64,000 nucleotides of DNA, taken from contig CAJNDS010001602.1 in the NCBI GenBank assembly GCA_905221605.1, positions 226,501 through 290,500 on the forward strand, in the 5' to 3' direction. Source of the stretch: Symbiodinium natans (taxonomy: Eukaryota; Sar; Dinophyceae; Suessiales; Symbiodiniaceae). Positions 23,743 to 34,900 of the stretch are shown piece after piece (the first letter of the stretch is position 1; every line of letters starts with the position of its first letter). The notes under the pieces were generated by a model, which had not been told where the DNA came from, made no database searches, and saw only the letters and a list, made by a program, of their open reading frames with translations. Both the position numbers and the translations under genes were made by a program.

Positions 23743-23962
23743 CATCTGCATTCAAAAAAAGGTAGGAGAAGAAGCCAACTTTGTGTGCTGACCAAGGTCT
23801 GAAGGGTCGGTCTAAGGATCGAATTGATGCTTCCGCTCGCACGGACAGTTGTGCAAAGACCGCACCGCCAATTGAACCGCGACTTGTGTTGAAATATACT
23901 CGGCCCGGTGCCTGACTTCGCAACCCTCAGCCCTATAGCTCACACTCCTCTAAGCATGAGCC

Positions 23963-24205
23963 TCAATCCAGCACTGAGGCCACAGAAAACGCCGAATACT
24001 TATTATGCCATGCCAAACAAGCCTTTAATGCCCAGCCAACACAATTTTTGACTTCTGCCTTCGGTACGTGTATCCAGAACACCAAGAGACAGCCTGCAGG
24101 AAGGCCCGCTTCTTCGACGGCAGCCCTTACCTCGGGAACACCCTCGAGTGCTTGGCTTTCGGGACGAATTGAGGATTCTGACCTTAGCAGGATCAGCGTC
24201 TCCAT
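23963..24205 (-). CDS. Open frame of about 80 codons, hypothetical
   Basis: Includes RPESQALEGVPEVRAAVEEA and PAGCLLVFWIHVPKAEVKN. A canonical GTAAGG sits after GVPE and a CCTGCAG|G lies further on, so the frame may be two exons with a very short intron, or one exon. No family recognised. Confidence 0.4.
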   Translation of the reverse strand: METLILLRSESSIRPESQALEGVPEVRAAVEEAGLPAGCLLVFWIHVPKAEVKNCVGWALKACLAWHNKYSAFSVASVLD

Positions 24206-24381
24206 TTTGCTAGATCTCCATCACATCAGAAGGGGGATTCTGGCTGGCATTGGAATCTTGCTGCAAATCCAGTTCAAGGACCCTCAAGACAATTGGATGA
24301 ATCTGCTGTGCAGCTATGTGTTAGTCGCTTCGCCAAGGCCTGAAACCTGACTTGGGGCTTGCCATGCTGAGCTGAAGAGCC

Positions 24382-24630
24382 TCATCTCCATGTTCTCCGG
24401 ACACAGGAGGAAGGAAGCTCTTCCGACGCACTCCTCCCAATGGTGCCATGTGGGTCAGGCGGGGTCTTGAAATGCAGCAATTCCGAACACCACAGCCCTA
24501 GTATTCTGGGCTTGTGTAGGCGAATCATGCCAAATCTCCCCTTGGCAGCCCAGTCCTGCTTCCGCAGTACCAGGTGGCCTGGGGTGGGTTGGTACCACCC
24601 TAAAGAAGAAAATGCTGCTTCCTCATACAT
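24382..24630 (-). CDS. Open frame of 82 codons, hypothetical
   Basis: Starts MYEEAAFSSLGWYQPTPGHL and continues LRKQDWAAKGRFGMIRLHKP. A TTTTCTTCTTTAG|G acceptor lies inside it, and after that point a second frame also reads like protein, so the correct frame is open. No family recognised. Confidence 0.35.
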   Translation of the reverse strand: MYEEAAFSSLGWYQPTPGHLVLRKQDWAAKGRFGMIRLHKPRILGLWCSELLHFKTPPDPHGTIGRSASEELPSSCVRRTWR

Positions 24631-25088
24631 GCACTCGGCCCCAAACGCTTACATCTGCAAACCTGTCCGAATGCAACAAATGCATGGGTGTCAACGCCAA
24701 GGCTCAGCCGGCCCGAAGCAACAGCTTTTGCCAACAGTTTCTCTCGTATGTCCTGAGCTAGGGTTTAGGGATTCTTGTTCGTGTTCTGGTGGGGTGGGGT
24801 TCAGTAATAAGGAACTCGACCACACGGGGTTCAAGCCTGCTGCGCCTGGCATCCGGGTCTGTTCCGTAGTGGCTAAGTGACATCTCTCGTGTTTCCAGCC
24901 CCACCTAAAGCACAGAGCAACAATGCTGCCGCGACGGAGAATATTTATGTTGTGTACAATAATTGGTGTTCGCAGCTGCCTCCAAACTTCAAGATTATTG
25001 CGACGACCGCTACCAGGCCCCAAAATGTAGGTTGTATGGCTATGCTGTTATGGTTCCACATGTGGCAGGGTCGGGAAACTAAACCGCG

Positions 25089-25583
25089 TCATCCTTTTTG
25101 GGCGGGCTTTTGGGGGTCTGCAGGTAACAGGAGCGCCCGGCGCAGGCAGGTAGGCATATCTCCACCGTCATGCTCCCACTGCAACAGTGACAAGTCCGAT
25201 GCCTTCGGCCCAAGATTCAAGACCCCACACGCTAAGATCCTGAGAATCGTCGGGCAAAGTCCGTTGAGATGCCATGCCAACTGGCTTTTACCCGCTTGCC
25301 CAGCAAACCTGATTACGCATGTTGGGGATTGGGCTACAAGCGCCCAAGCGTCGTCCACATTCGCTGCCCGAAGTGGCGAAGCCTCCGACAAATCCCCATA
25401 GAACACCGGATCGACTGTAATGTTTGCAAGTAATTTACTCCAGGCGGGGATGCCACACCAGCGCGCAACTTGACCCTGGTCGCTCTGTGCTAATTGAATT
25501 GCCTCGAAAGCCAACGGTTTCCCACGTGCACATATCGCAACTTGATGTTGTGGTGCTGTTTCGGGCCGGGGAAGGACACTCAC
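25089..25583 (-). CDS. Open frame of 164 codons, hypothetical
   Basis: The best part is ITVDPVFYGDLSEASPLRAA then NVDDAWALVAQSPTCVIRFA. The segment is free of telomere-like repeats. The plus strand is also open over 174 codons (24877-25401, with YNNWCSQLPPNFKIIATTA between a TTTCCAG and a GTAGGT), so strand is not settled. Confidence 0.35.
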   Translation of the reverse strand: MSVLPRPETAPQHQVAICARGKPLAFEAIQLAQSDQGQVARWCGIPAWSKLLANITVDPVFYGDLSEASPLRAANVDDAWALVAQSPTCVIRFAGQAGKSQLAWHLNGLCPTILRILACGVLNLGPKASDLSLLQWEHDGGDMPTCLRRALLLPADPQKPAQKG

Positions 25584-25981
25584 AACGACTGACTACTGGC
25601 AGGGCATTGCATCTCTCGAGAAAACACAATCAAACTGAATGTGAAACAATGATACAGTGGAAGGAACTGTCCCCGTTTGACCCCATATGGCAAACATCTG
25701 GACTCGCCGACTTGCCGCTGCAAGGTACAATGTAAGCTCGTGCGCCTGCAAAGCGCACAGGCGGAAAGGCCGACCGCAACATGGCACCCCTTTAAGAGAG
25801 AAAGGGCTGGTCAAACCCCAAAACTAAAACCCCCTTTCCCCTGGAACCTAACACCCTTTAGAGCCTTTACGGCCCTTTTTCGGGAAGCATCCAGCCTTGG
25901 CCGGTTCGCTACCGGACTCCGGGGCCTGGCCGGGGCTACAACCCTCGAGAAATGGCGAAGGAAGAGAGCGAAAAAACTCAC

Positions 25982-26033
25982 GTGTGCATTTGGGACATGT
26001 TTCGGGCTCGCCGCATCACATTGTCACCGCGCA
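25982..26033 (-). CDS. Short exon with canonical GTGAGT donor
   Basis: Sixteen codons including RGDNVMRRARNMSQMH, between CAAG and a perfect GTGAGT donor. The strong donor is the main support. Same strand and neighbourhood as the coiled-coil exon at 26.2 kb. Confidence 0.45.
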
Positions 26034-26167
26034 CTTGAGGAAACTCTCCCAAGATGTGCAAACAGACATGGGCAACTTCAGGGGCTGCGTTTGGGATCCC
26101 TAAAGGCCGCAAGAAGCCTGCAATTCATCTCAAAATCTGCTCCTTCTCGCGAAGCAGGCCGCCTTGC

Positions 26168-26239
26168 CGGCGTCGGGCGCCTTGGCAGTCGCAGCCTTCT
26201 CTTCGGCCTGGGCAAGTTTCGCCTGAAGAGCAGCCTCGG
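26168..26239 (-). CDS. Coiled-coil exon of unrecognised gene
   Basis: Acceptor TTGCTCACAG, then 23 whole codons encoding EAALQAKLAQAEEKAATAKA and a GC donor (G|GCAAGG). Heptad-like spacing of Ala and Leu suggests a coiled coil. Neighbouring exons at 26738-26635 and 26033-25982 are on the same strand, so the three probably belong to one gene. Confidence 0.55.
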
Positions 26240-26402
26240 CTGTGAGCAAAGTATGAGACCCTTGCAACTCATTTCCGGACTCTCGAGGACTCCAACCGAC
26301 TCCAAGCCTTCAGGGTCTAAGCAGAAGGAGAGTACAGGCATCTGTGGGCTAGGTTGAGATTCACACCAAGTTGGACTCCAGAAACCCTACTCTAAGACTA
26401 CT

Positions 26403-26597
26403 CTACGTGGACCCTCTCACTATGCGTGGACTCTGTGGGCATCCGCTACTCTCGCCATCAACTTCGCAATCACTCAGGCAGCTCCAGATGCCCCAGTTCA
26501 AGTCGGCAAGGTGCTTGCGGCGTCCCCACAAGAAAAGTGTACTCTTGAGGCCTTGAGGGGGGCAGCTTCGGGTGAAAGCTGAAGCCTTAAACCCCAA
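26403..26597 (-). CDS. Candidate exon, about 30 supportable codons
   Basis: The convincing part is RRKHLADLNWGIWSCLSDCE followed by VDGESSGCPQ, near 26440-26530. The rest of the frame is probably intron. No splice site was fixed and no family recognised. Confidence 0.35.
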   Translation of the reverse strand: MGFKASAFTRSCPPQGLKSTLFLWGRRKHLADLNWGIWSCLSDCEVDGESSGCPQSPRIVRGST

Positions 26598-26634
26598 ACT
26601 GCAAACCTCTAATCCTGCAAAGCCCTGAGGACAC

Positions 26635-26738
26635 TGAACCTCGGCCGTGGCACAAAGCGCTTGCGGAAATTGCTCCCTAGCTCGGCCACGTCCGCAGCCA
26701 TGCTAGCAGACCTGGCATCAAGGTCTTGGCTTTCGAGC
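26635..26738 (-). CDS. Exon of unrecognised gene
   Basis: Acceptor GGTGAG|G, 34 codons including LESQDLDARSASMAADVAEL and FRKRFVPRPRF, and a GTGTCC donor. Phase is 2 at entry and 1 at exit. Likely a helical, charged segment; no family recognised. Confidence 0.55.
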
Positions 26739-27024
26739 CTCACCGGTTCATAGAGGTTTGATTTGCGGCCTTGAGGTTTAGCGTTGATGTCAAGCCACTT
26801 CTACAAACTGCTGGCAAATTCCACATACCCGTCACCTAAACGCCCATCCTGAAGAAGGGAGATGTGCCGAATTATGGACTCATTTGAGCTCCAAGCCGAT
26901 AGTGGCAACCTTGAAAAATGCGGCACCGGCGCACCCTTGTCAACGCATGCGTTGGTAATTGCATTTCCTTCCTTTTTCGGTTCAAGGTTAATCCAGACAC
27001 CCTACACAACTCCGGGGAAGAGAA

Positions 27025-27080
27025 GGGGAAACGCCAGGTTTTGTAAACCTCGGGGGAAACGCCGGGTTTTTTTAACCTCG
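27025..27080. repeat. 28 bp tandem repeat containing a palindrome
   Basis: Two copies starting GGGGAAACGCC at 27025 and 27053. Each holds an inverted repeat (AGGTTT-TGT-AAACCT in the first; a degenerate version in the second). Confidence 0.85.
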
Positions 27081-27289
27081 ACCAGCACTTTGCGATAGGG
27101 AGCTGCAGGAAGCAAGTGCGAAATGTGCAACGCCAAGAGCCTTGGGCCTAAAATCCTTCTGTTAGGGCTGGAGGGATTCAAGCTTGAAGGAACTTACTCA
27201 CTCCCATGGGCCCACGACTGAAACACTGCACTTCTCAATGTGAACCCTTCAACATCTTAGCTTCGGGCAGGCGCCTCGGGTGAGCTTGA

Positions 27290-27399
27290 GATGACCCCCC
27301 CAACACTCCAAAAGAACGCGTTCAGCAAAAGCAGTCGCCTGTGCCAGTGGGCCACCCATCTTTAAGGCAGCCGCATGTCCATGGGAGTCGGCCGGAACT
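27290..27399 (-). CDS. Candidate exon of unrecognised gene
   Basis: After GTTGTCAG the frame reads VPADSHGHAAALKMGGPLAQ then ATAFAERVLLECWG. Amino-acid composition is protein-like and the acceptor is good; the donor is not clear. No recognised domain. Confidence 0.45.
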
Positions 27400-28929
27400 C
27401 TGACAACCCTGAACGCCAAAGTCTGGCGTTCTATCATACGGTCCGTGTCTCCGACCTGCTCAATCTTGGGGTATCACAAATCGTGCCAGCATCATCACAA
27501 AGCAACAGGGCAAAACCTCGGCGATCCACTTCTAATTTTTGTTGTTACAAGCAAAGCTTTTGAACCCAGCCTGTCGGGACACCCTCCATGAACAACTTCG
27601 AGCTCTCGCATGTCTTGGCCACATGTTCTCCATCTTCATATATCTTCATAAGGCCTACCCCAAGCCCAAACGCTGCGAGCGACATGTGCCCCATCGACTT
27701 CAGAGTCTAACAGCCTACAAGTCAGGTGTCTGGCGAAACTACACAGTGTACCGCGCTGGAGTTCAGGGCTTCGGTCTCAGACATCCTGGTCTTGTGGGAA
27801 AACATACACGCGTCTTCATAGTCTGGTGTTCCGGGCGGTTCGTACTCGACGTCGTCGCCATCGGGACCTCGGGCCGATTGGCCGTGGCATCAATCGCCTA
27901 GTTGAAGACGCCCCTGACGTAAGAATGAATCCTCTCGCATGCTCAAGCTGCAATGACACCCCGATTCCTGATGAACAGGCAGGTTGTTGGGGCTTCGTTC
28001 TAGCCGGAGAGACAGCGTCCAGTGCGAGATCCCTGTGCTGAAAAACCTGATTCCAATAAATCATGCACATCATGCTCTCTCCCTAGATGTATGTCTGATT
28101 CAGACCCCCATGCCCTTAGCTCCACCATTGCATTCTGAAAGTCTTTGCGAGTTGATGACCCTCTACAGAAAAAAATGCTGAGCCCTCATGCTGAGCCCTG
28201 CTGTGAGTGTTGGCATAATTTGTCGCTACATTTTTGGTGGAAACATCTTTGTTATCACCGTGTCGCATTTTCGCTTGCTCTAGTCGTTTTGCTTTTGTTT
28301 TGATTTCGATTTTGGTTAGGAATCTCTGGGTCGGGCCCATGCCATAGCCCCGCCGCCCAGAAGCCCAAGGCCTGACTGCAAGTGCCATACGGAAGGAATG
28401 TGCCTCAGCACCTGCCCAGGCAATTCATCTAGGTTCTGGTCAGCCCACACCCTTATACCACCACAACATGGCGTCCCAAACGGCGAAAGCCTTGAAATGT
28501 GGCTCTAGCACCGGCTTCTGGGAGCCCAGCAGCACTCCGGCGTGTACAGAACTTTCTCTTCAATCTCAGGAGGCTTGAGGGGTTAGGTTTAGAGTCTAGA
28601 GCCACAGTTGTCAGGGTGGGGCCGAGCCAGGGGTTCAAAGCCATGGTCGGGATCTGGTGTCCAAAGGTCACAACGCGCAATGCCTCTAATACTGACGCCA
28701 TTGTTCCGAAACATGACACTAACATGCAAGCTCATCTGCTCGTGGCACTTGTCGCTGGCATGGAGTCTTCAGGGCTAAAGGTCAGGCAGGCTCACATGGA
28801 GGGGAGAAAGAACCTCGAACGTCATCTCACAATGCTCGGCCCATCTGCCATCTGGTCCGTTAATTGCATTTGGACTGCACAGGGGGAAACGACTTTATCT
28901 CAGAACAAAGAACCAAAACGGCTTTAAGG

Positions 28930-31900
28930 TCTCGGCATTCGTGAAGGTCATTAGCTCGGCTTCCATGGTTTTGACCTGGGCGCAGAATGGGCAAGTAGAG
29001 TGGGTGCTAGCAACCTGTTTCCGCAGCTGCTCCATGTCTTCGGACAGACGAGCAGAAACACTACAGCTGCCAGCCGCTCAGAGACAGTTGTGGCAGGAAC
29101 ACTCTGCCGCACTTAAGTAAAACGTTGGCGGCGGTAGGTCACAGGCGCACACTATACGCATGCCAGCCGAGTCCCCGAAACCTGCAGAAGTACGTGGGCC
29201 TGGGGCCTTGACAATGCTAATGGCTTTGGTCCCATCGCGGAGCATGCCTTCGAATTCATTGAGGAAGTCCTGCACAGTATGGCTGCAATCACAGGTGAGG
29301 CATACAGAGCAGCTGTCCCCGCCAACCCTCCAACAAAAGCCCCAAACCGAAACAAACAATCCCCCCAGACCCCGAAACCCCCCACACAATCCCTAACTCC
29401 ATCAACCCTGAACCCCTGGTCAACCTGCGGCTCGGGTTCGAGGTAGATCTCGTCGTTGTCAACCTCACGGGACGCGAGATCTCGGCAGTGATCGTTCGCC
29501 CCTTCAACCTTGCCTAGGGTGGTTCCTTTTCTTGCTGCCTTGCAAGGGGGACTCTGTGTTGCCACACCGCCAAGCTCACACTCACGGTGCACTGCGAGCA
29601 ACACGGGGGAAAAGCCACGCACGAGTCGTGCTTTCAAAGTATAGCAGAAGGAACACATCACCAATGTCCACGACCTTGCAGAGGAATTACTCCTGTGGAA
29701 ATAAGAGCGAAGTGCCCTTCCTAGACCCTGTGAGTTATGGCTTTTGAGGGTTACCTGGGCTGTAATTGAGTGTTCAACGGCTTGGGGCCGCGACACCTGG
29801 AGGTGTGTGCACGACAGTTCAGGGCTTCAGGAGGTTGGGGGAACCCTGACCACCTAAGCTGCCACAACAGCACGCCACACGAAGCCCCACCTCGAGATCG
29901 AGATAGATCAGCGGCGTGGGCCGCTTCGACTTCTCATCGGGTATGAAAGTCTGCCTTGCAAGAGCTGCGGGCAGTTAGGGCCTTAGTCTGCGCAAACAGC
30001 TTTCGGGACCATGTGCCCCCCCCCCCCCCCCCCCCCCAGGGTTTTCGAGCAACCTGGAGGCCTAACTGAACCTGCAATGACACGTCTGCCCAGCTAGGTT
30101 AGCAAACCCAGAAGAGGCTGCCCTGTTCGCAAATGCCAAGAAGCAAGAAACTGCACCAATTTTCCATTGAATTCTGGACAAACCTTGGCCGGGCTGTTGG
30201 GCTGCACGCTACGTTTGGATGGAGCAGTGTTGGTCCAGCATCTTGTTAGAACCCACACGCTCCAACCTGACCTAACCTTACATTGCTGTAGTGCGTTTTG
30301 ATGGCTACATGCGCACCGCGCTCAGCCACATCAACGTCAACAGCATGCTCGTGGGGAATTCGTCTTTGTGTCGTCACTTTATTCAGAACGAACTCGGCAT
30401 CGACATTTTTTGCATGCTGCACCCCGGCACCTGGAACTACAGTACGTAAGGCATCAGTGTCAAAGCTGCAGCATCGCACAGCTTCAAGAGTTGAGAGGCT
30501 ATCGTCTGCCTGCTATGCGTAAGCATGCGTAGGCGTCCTGCCAGCGAAGCTGCGAATTGATGATGAGATCCTTGCAGCACAAGTGGCTAGATCTGGTTCA
30601 GCACAGGCTGGCATGAACATCTCATGTGCTGAACCGATAGTGCCAGCTGCAAGAACCACCAGTACACATGGCATGCCGCATGATTCCACCATCATACCTG
30701 AGCCAAGTATCCAATTTGCGAAGCAAGGCGTGCCTGGGCATGGGCAGGATTCGGAACCCTTGACCCTAAACCCCCCGCCCGCCCAAAAAAAAAGAAGGAA
30801 AAGCAGCTTCACAAGTGAACTTCAAACCCGAAACCTCTCCTATAATCAAAAAAGCAGGCCGAGGTGCAGAGGGCTCTGGACATGCTTCTCCGTGTCATCG
30901 CTGAAGAAGTTGTAGTCGTCGGACAATTTGTCCAAGACCTCCCATTAAATGCCATATAAGTTGTCATAAACCAACAATAGGCAGCTGAGAGCTTCGGGCA
31001 TCGGGGGGAGCTTCCGACTTGATTGGCTTCAGGCTGCAGATTTTCAGAGGCGGGGGGCGGCGACCCGGTGGCCCTACGGAGAAACTCCCAAGCCCAAAGC
31101 GTTTTCCCTTCCCTTTTTTGCATCCGGGCTATGATGTCCTGGCCGGAAAGTCTTAGCAACACTCGCAGACCCTTTCCTACTTCTGGGTTCTGAAGCGCTT
31201 CAAGACCCTAAACAGGTTGTGTCAGTTCGGAGGGTTCAGAGTTAGTCTTGGGAGGTTTGAGGGGCAGGGGTGCTCGCAGCAACGCCTCCGCGATGATGTA
31301 GTCGCGCCATCCCCTCTTGAGGTGGGTGGTTATTCTTTCGATGTGGTTCTTCTGGTGCTCAAACATGTCCTGCGAGATCGAATTGCCAATGGCTTCGGGC
31401 TCGGACGGTTTGGGGGGGGTACATGGGAGATGTACTCTCCAAGGGTCCTACATCCGGTCCTCTAGGCCTAGCCGTTCAATACACTCTTGGATTGAGGTTT
31501 GTCCTTCCAAAAGGATTCCGGAGGGTCGCTTAGGGCTGATCAAGAGATGCTGTAAGCATCAGAATGGCCCGAAACCTGTAAGACTCAAGCCGTATACACC
31601 ATGGATTCCTAATTCGTTCTTGAACTTACTCCCAAGTATTTTTCGAACCTGTACTGAGGCCGAGGCGTGCGACGGGAAAGGGTTTGCGCTGACGCTCTCC
31701 AAGCACTGCCACACCTGAAACCCAAAACCCCCGTGTGGCCTGCGGCTCGAAGATAATCGAGTCGGCGTTCTTGATGAGCTTTTTCTGCCGTGTCACATCC
31801 ACACCCCCAACCCTCGTGGTGTCGATCAACTCCATTCCTTGGTGTAGGCTTTGCGCTCGAGGGGTTAGGGTATAGGCAGCGGACTTTAGGGTGCTGATTC

Positions 31901-34900
31901 CAAGTAGGTATAACTAGGCATAGTCCCTCACCTATACCCCTGAAGCCCGTTCATGTCTCCACCCATAATGAAGAAGGGAGGCTGGCGACCTCATTGATGT
32001 AACGCCGCCACACCTGCTTGCTTGGCGGTTTGGGCGCGTTGTGCGGCAGGATCGTTCCTGAAGCCTGGTTTTTTTTAAAGCCATTTTGCGCATACCGCGC
32101 ACCAACGGGGCCACAACTCACTCGTTACCCCAAATCTTTGATAACCCTAAATCGCCTGGCATGTGATGGCAAAAATGCCGCTGCTCAGGAGGGGCATCTC
32201 CTGCATCTCCGCCACGAGCTGCTGCACGCGCATCTGCGGCCGACTTTGGGGGGTCTCAGTCGGTCTCAGGTTCAAGAGCATACAGAGGCGGATGACGACT
32301 TAAGGGCGCATGAAGGAGCTAACAAGGAGCACGCCCATGCTTCGAGCCCTTTAAGATCAAGCCGCCTTGCGCCAGGGTGCCAGGAAGAAAGACTACAAAC
32401 TCGTTTATGCTCAACGACCCCACACTGACTTGCCGTAGGAAGAGGCAAGGTAGCTACTCGGTCGCTGTCACCTCTCCCTAAGCCTGCCAAACGCGAACAA
32501 ACCCGTCGATAGCCTCTGGTCTCGCGTGTTCCACAAGGCCCGACTCTGGGCACGGTGTGGGGAGGAAGCCTCAGTTGGTTTCCAAGCGCGCCGGGTCTGT
32601 CTGGGGTTTATTTTAAGGGCTTGGCGGTTGGCTTGAGCTAGATGTTTTGGATCCGAAGTCTAGAAAGTAGTAATAGGTTGAAGGCAAGTTGAGCCCCAAA
32701 CAGCGTGCCAGCCAGGGAGCTCTGCATCACAGGTGCAAACTTCAAGGAGAAGGTGTCGGACTCGTCTGGAAGGTAGGCTTCCTTCTGAGAGCCACTCCCG
32801 CGCTGGTCTTAAATCTGTCGTGCCAGGATGATTCATGGGTTTTGTAGGGATTTCTGGGGCCATTTTAAACACCCTCATCTCACACAGCCAATGATACGGG
32901 ATCTGGGGAGGGGGCCCATCCATTTCTCAATCTTTCTGATCCTACTTAGTGACTTAGTGGGATCGCTCGTATTTGTAGCTGCTGGCTGCTGGAGCCATGA
33001 AAAGCATGTGGCGCGAACTTGAGAGTCACCTTCTGAGCGACACATGTCAGGGCCCGCCACAGATAGCTGGATTCCCAACCTCTCGCCCCCCCCCCCCCAC
33101 CCCCCCACAATGAAGCCTAAACAACAAATCTTGCAATCCTTGGTGCCCATGAGCGGTATCAGCTCCACCTTGACATTAAACCTCGGATGGCGCTTTGAAT
33201 CTATGGAATTGAGGAAGGCTTGGGATGTGGCTTCCGATCCTGAGGGCATCAGGGCTTGTGGGCGCCTACGGCATGCAGTAAAATTCCGGCCGAGTAAGAT
33301 TCTAGCATTACCAGGGATCAAACGTCACAGAGGGGATGTGCCTAGACTGCGGGATCTCGGCATGCAGCTCTGGGCCACGAAGGAAGTCAAGTCACGATGA
33401 ATGCCCTGAAGTTGGTGTAAGCAAAGTCAAGTATGTCAAGTATCTCCAACAAAATGACGCACATCAATTGGGACCTTCCCCAAGAAATTCCTAGGTCAGG
33501 GCAAGCGACAGTTTCATCGAGAGCATGTAGTTCCTTGGTAGATTGGAAACCAACGGTCAAACACCCGAGAATTGAGCGGAATCTGTCAATGGCCTGGGAG
33601 AGCCCTACATCGACTGACGCCAGCAGACTTCCAGTCCGAAGGCTGCAGTCCCAGCGAAGACTTCATACGCCCAGAAGGCACACAAAACAAGGAGTACCAC
33701 CTGGTACCTCCACTACTCCGGCCGAGGTTCTCCTCGACCTCTGCCATCAGCTCACGGATGGTGCTCGCGTGGCTGTTCGGCTCGTCAAGGCTGCACTTCT
33801 CGAGACCTCCAGTTTGAACGGGGGAGCTTCTCACTGGGCCTTTGGCCGGCAGCGTCGCATGCATGATTTTCTTCTTTTTGGGACGAGTGGGGCGACTTCG
33901 TTTAAGGCTCTCGCAAGAGCTTCTGTAATTAACTGCTCATGGGCTGTGCAGTCTCTGCTTCAGAACGGTGGAGGTGTCACAAACCTGGGGCTCTGCAAGA
34001 ACTTGCTCGTTGCTCGAGAAGCGCATGGCAGCATGCAAATATGAATGTCAACAAGGAGGCCATAGATCCTAGCAAACCCCCGGACAAGGTGCAGGATCTG
34101 ATGAAGAATTCCTTCATCGAGCGCGAAAAAGGGGTGACGAGCTTGTCGTCCTCCAAAGACAGAAAGCTACGCAGGGCGTCATAAATATGTGTTTGGAGAG
34201 GCAAGAACTAAGGATCAAACATCCAGAGCGGAGGCATTGTGATGTGTAGATGCGGCTATACGTTGAGGTCAAGCCACCAGGAGGTACGTAAACGCCAAAA
34301 AGTTGGAACATCCTTGTCTCCATACCGTCCATACCCCAAAAGGTATACTAAAGGGAATCCCGGCTCTAATCATCCTTAGACCATGTTCCAACTTTCTGGA
34401 GTATACTGTAAGGAGGGGAGCCAAGCTTGCGCCTCCCCCTCCCCCAACAGCTACCCCCAACATCCTTGTGCTCGATGTAGTCGATGAATGCCTCCTGCAG
34501 TTCGCACCATGCCTGTTTGCTCAGAGCTTCTCAACAAGGTAGGGCCAAGCTCCGAGTGGCCATTAGGGCATTCAATTAGAGGTTTTTTGAGCTATGTGAG
34601 TTGTAGGAGGTTTCAGAGGTCTTTGTTGCACAAGCTCGAGGGAGCTGCTGTGTGACAGATGTAGGGCTCAGGGGCGGGGCTTTGCAGATCCGGGGGTTGT
34701 GAATGGAGAGCCTGATGGGAAACAGCCCAACATCAAACACCCTCTGACAAGAAAGAACCCCTCAATCCTTCTCATTAAACCCTCACCAAACCCAATCACC
34801 AAATCACGCCCTACAATCAGGCATAAAGCTTTGACAAGATTATGCAAAATCATTTACGAAAATCTTGGGGTATCAGCGCCCACCTTCCGACCCCGGCACG

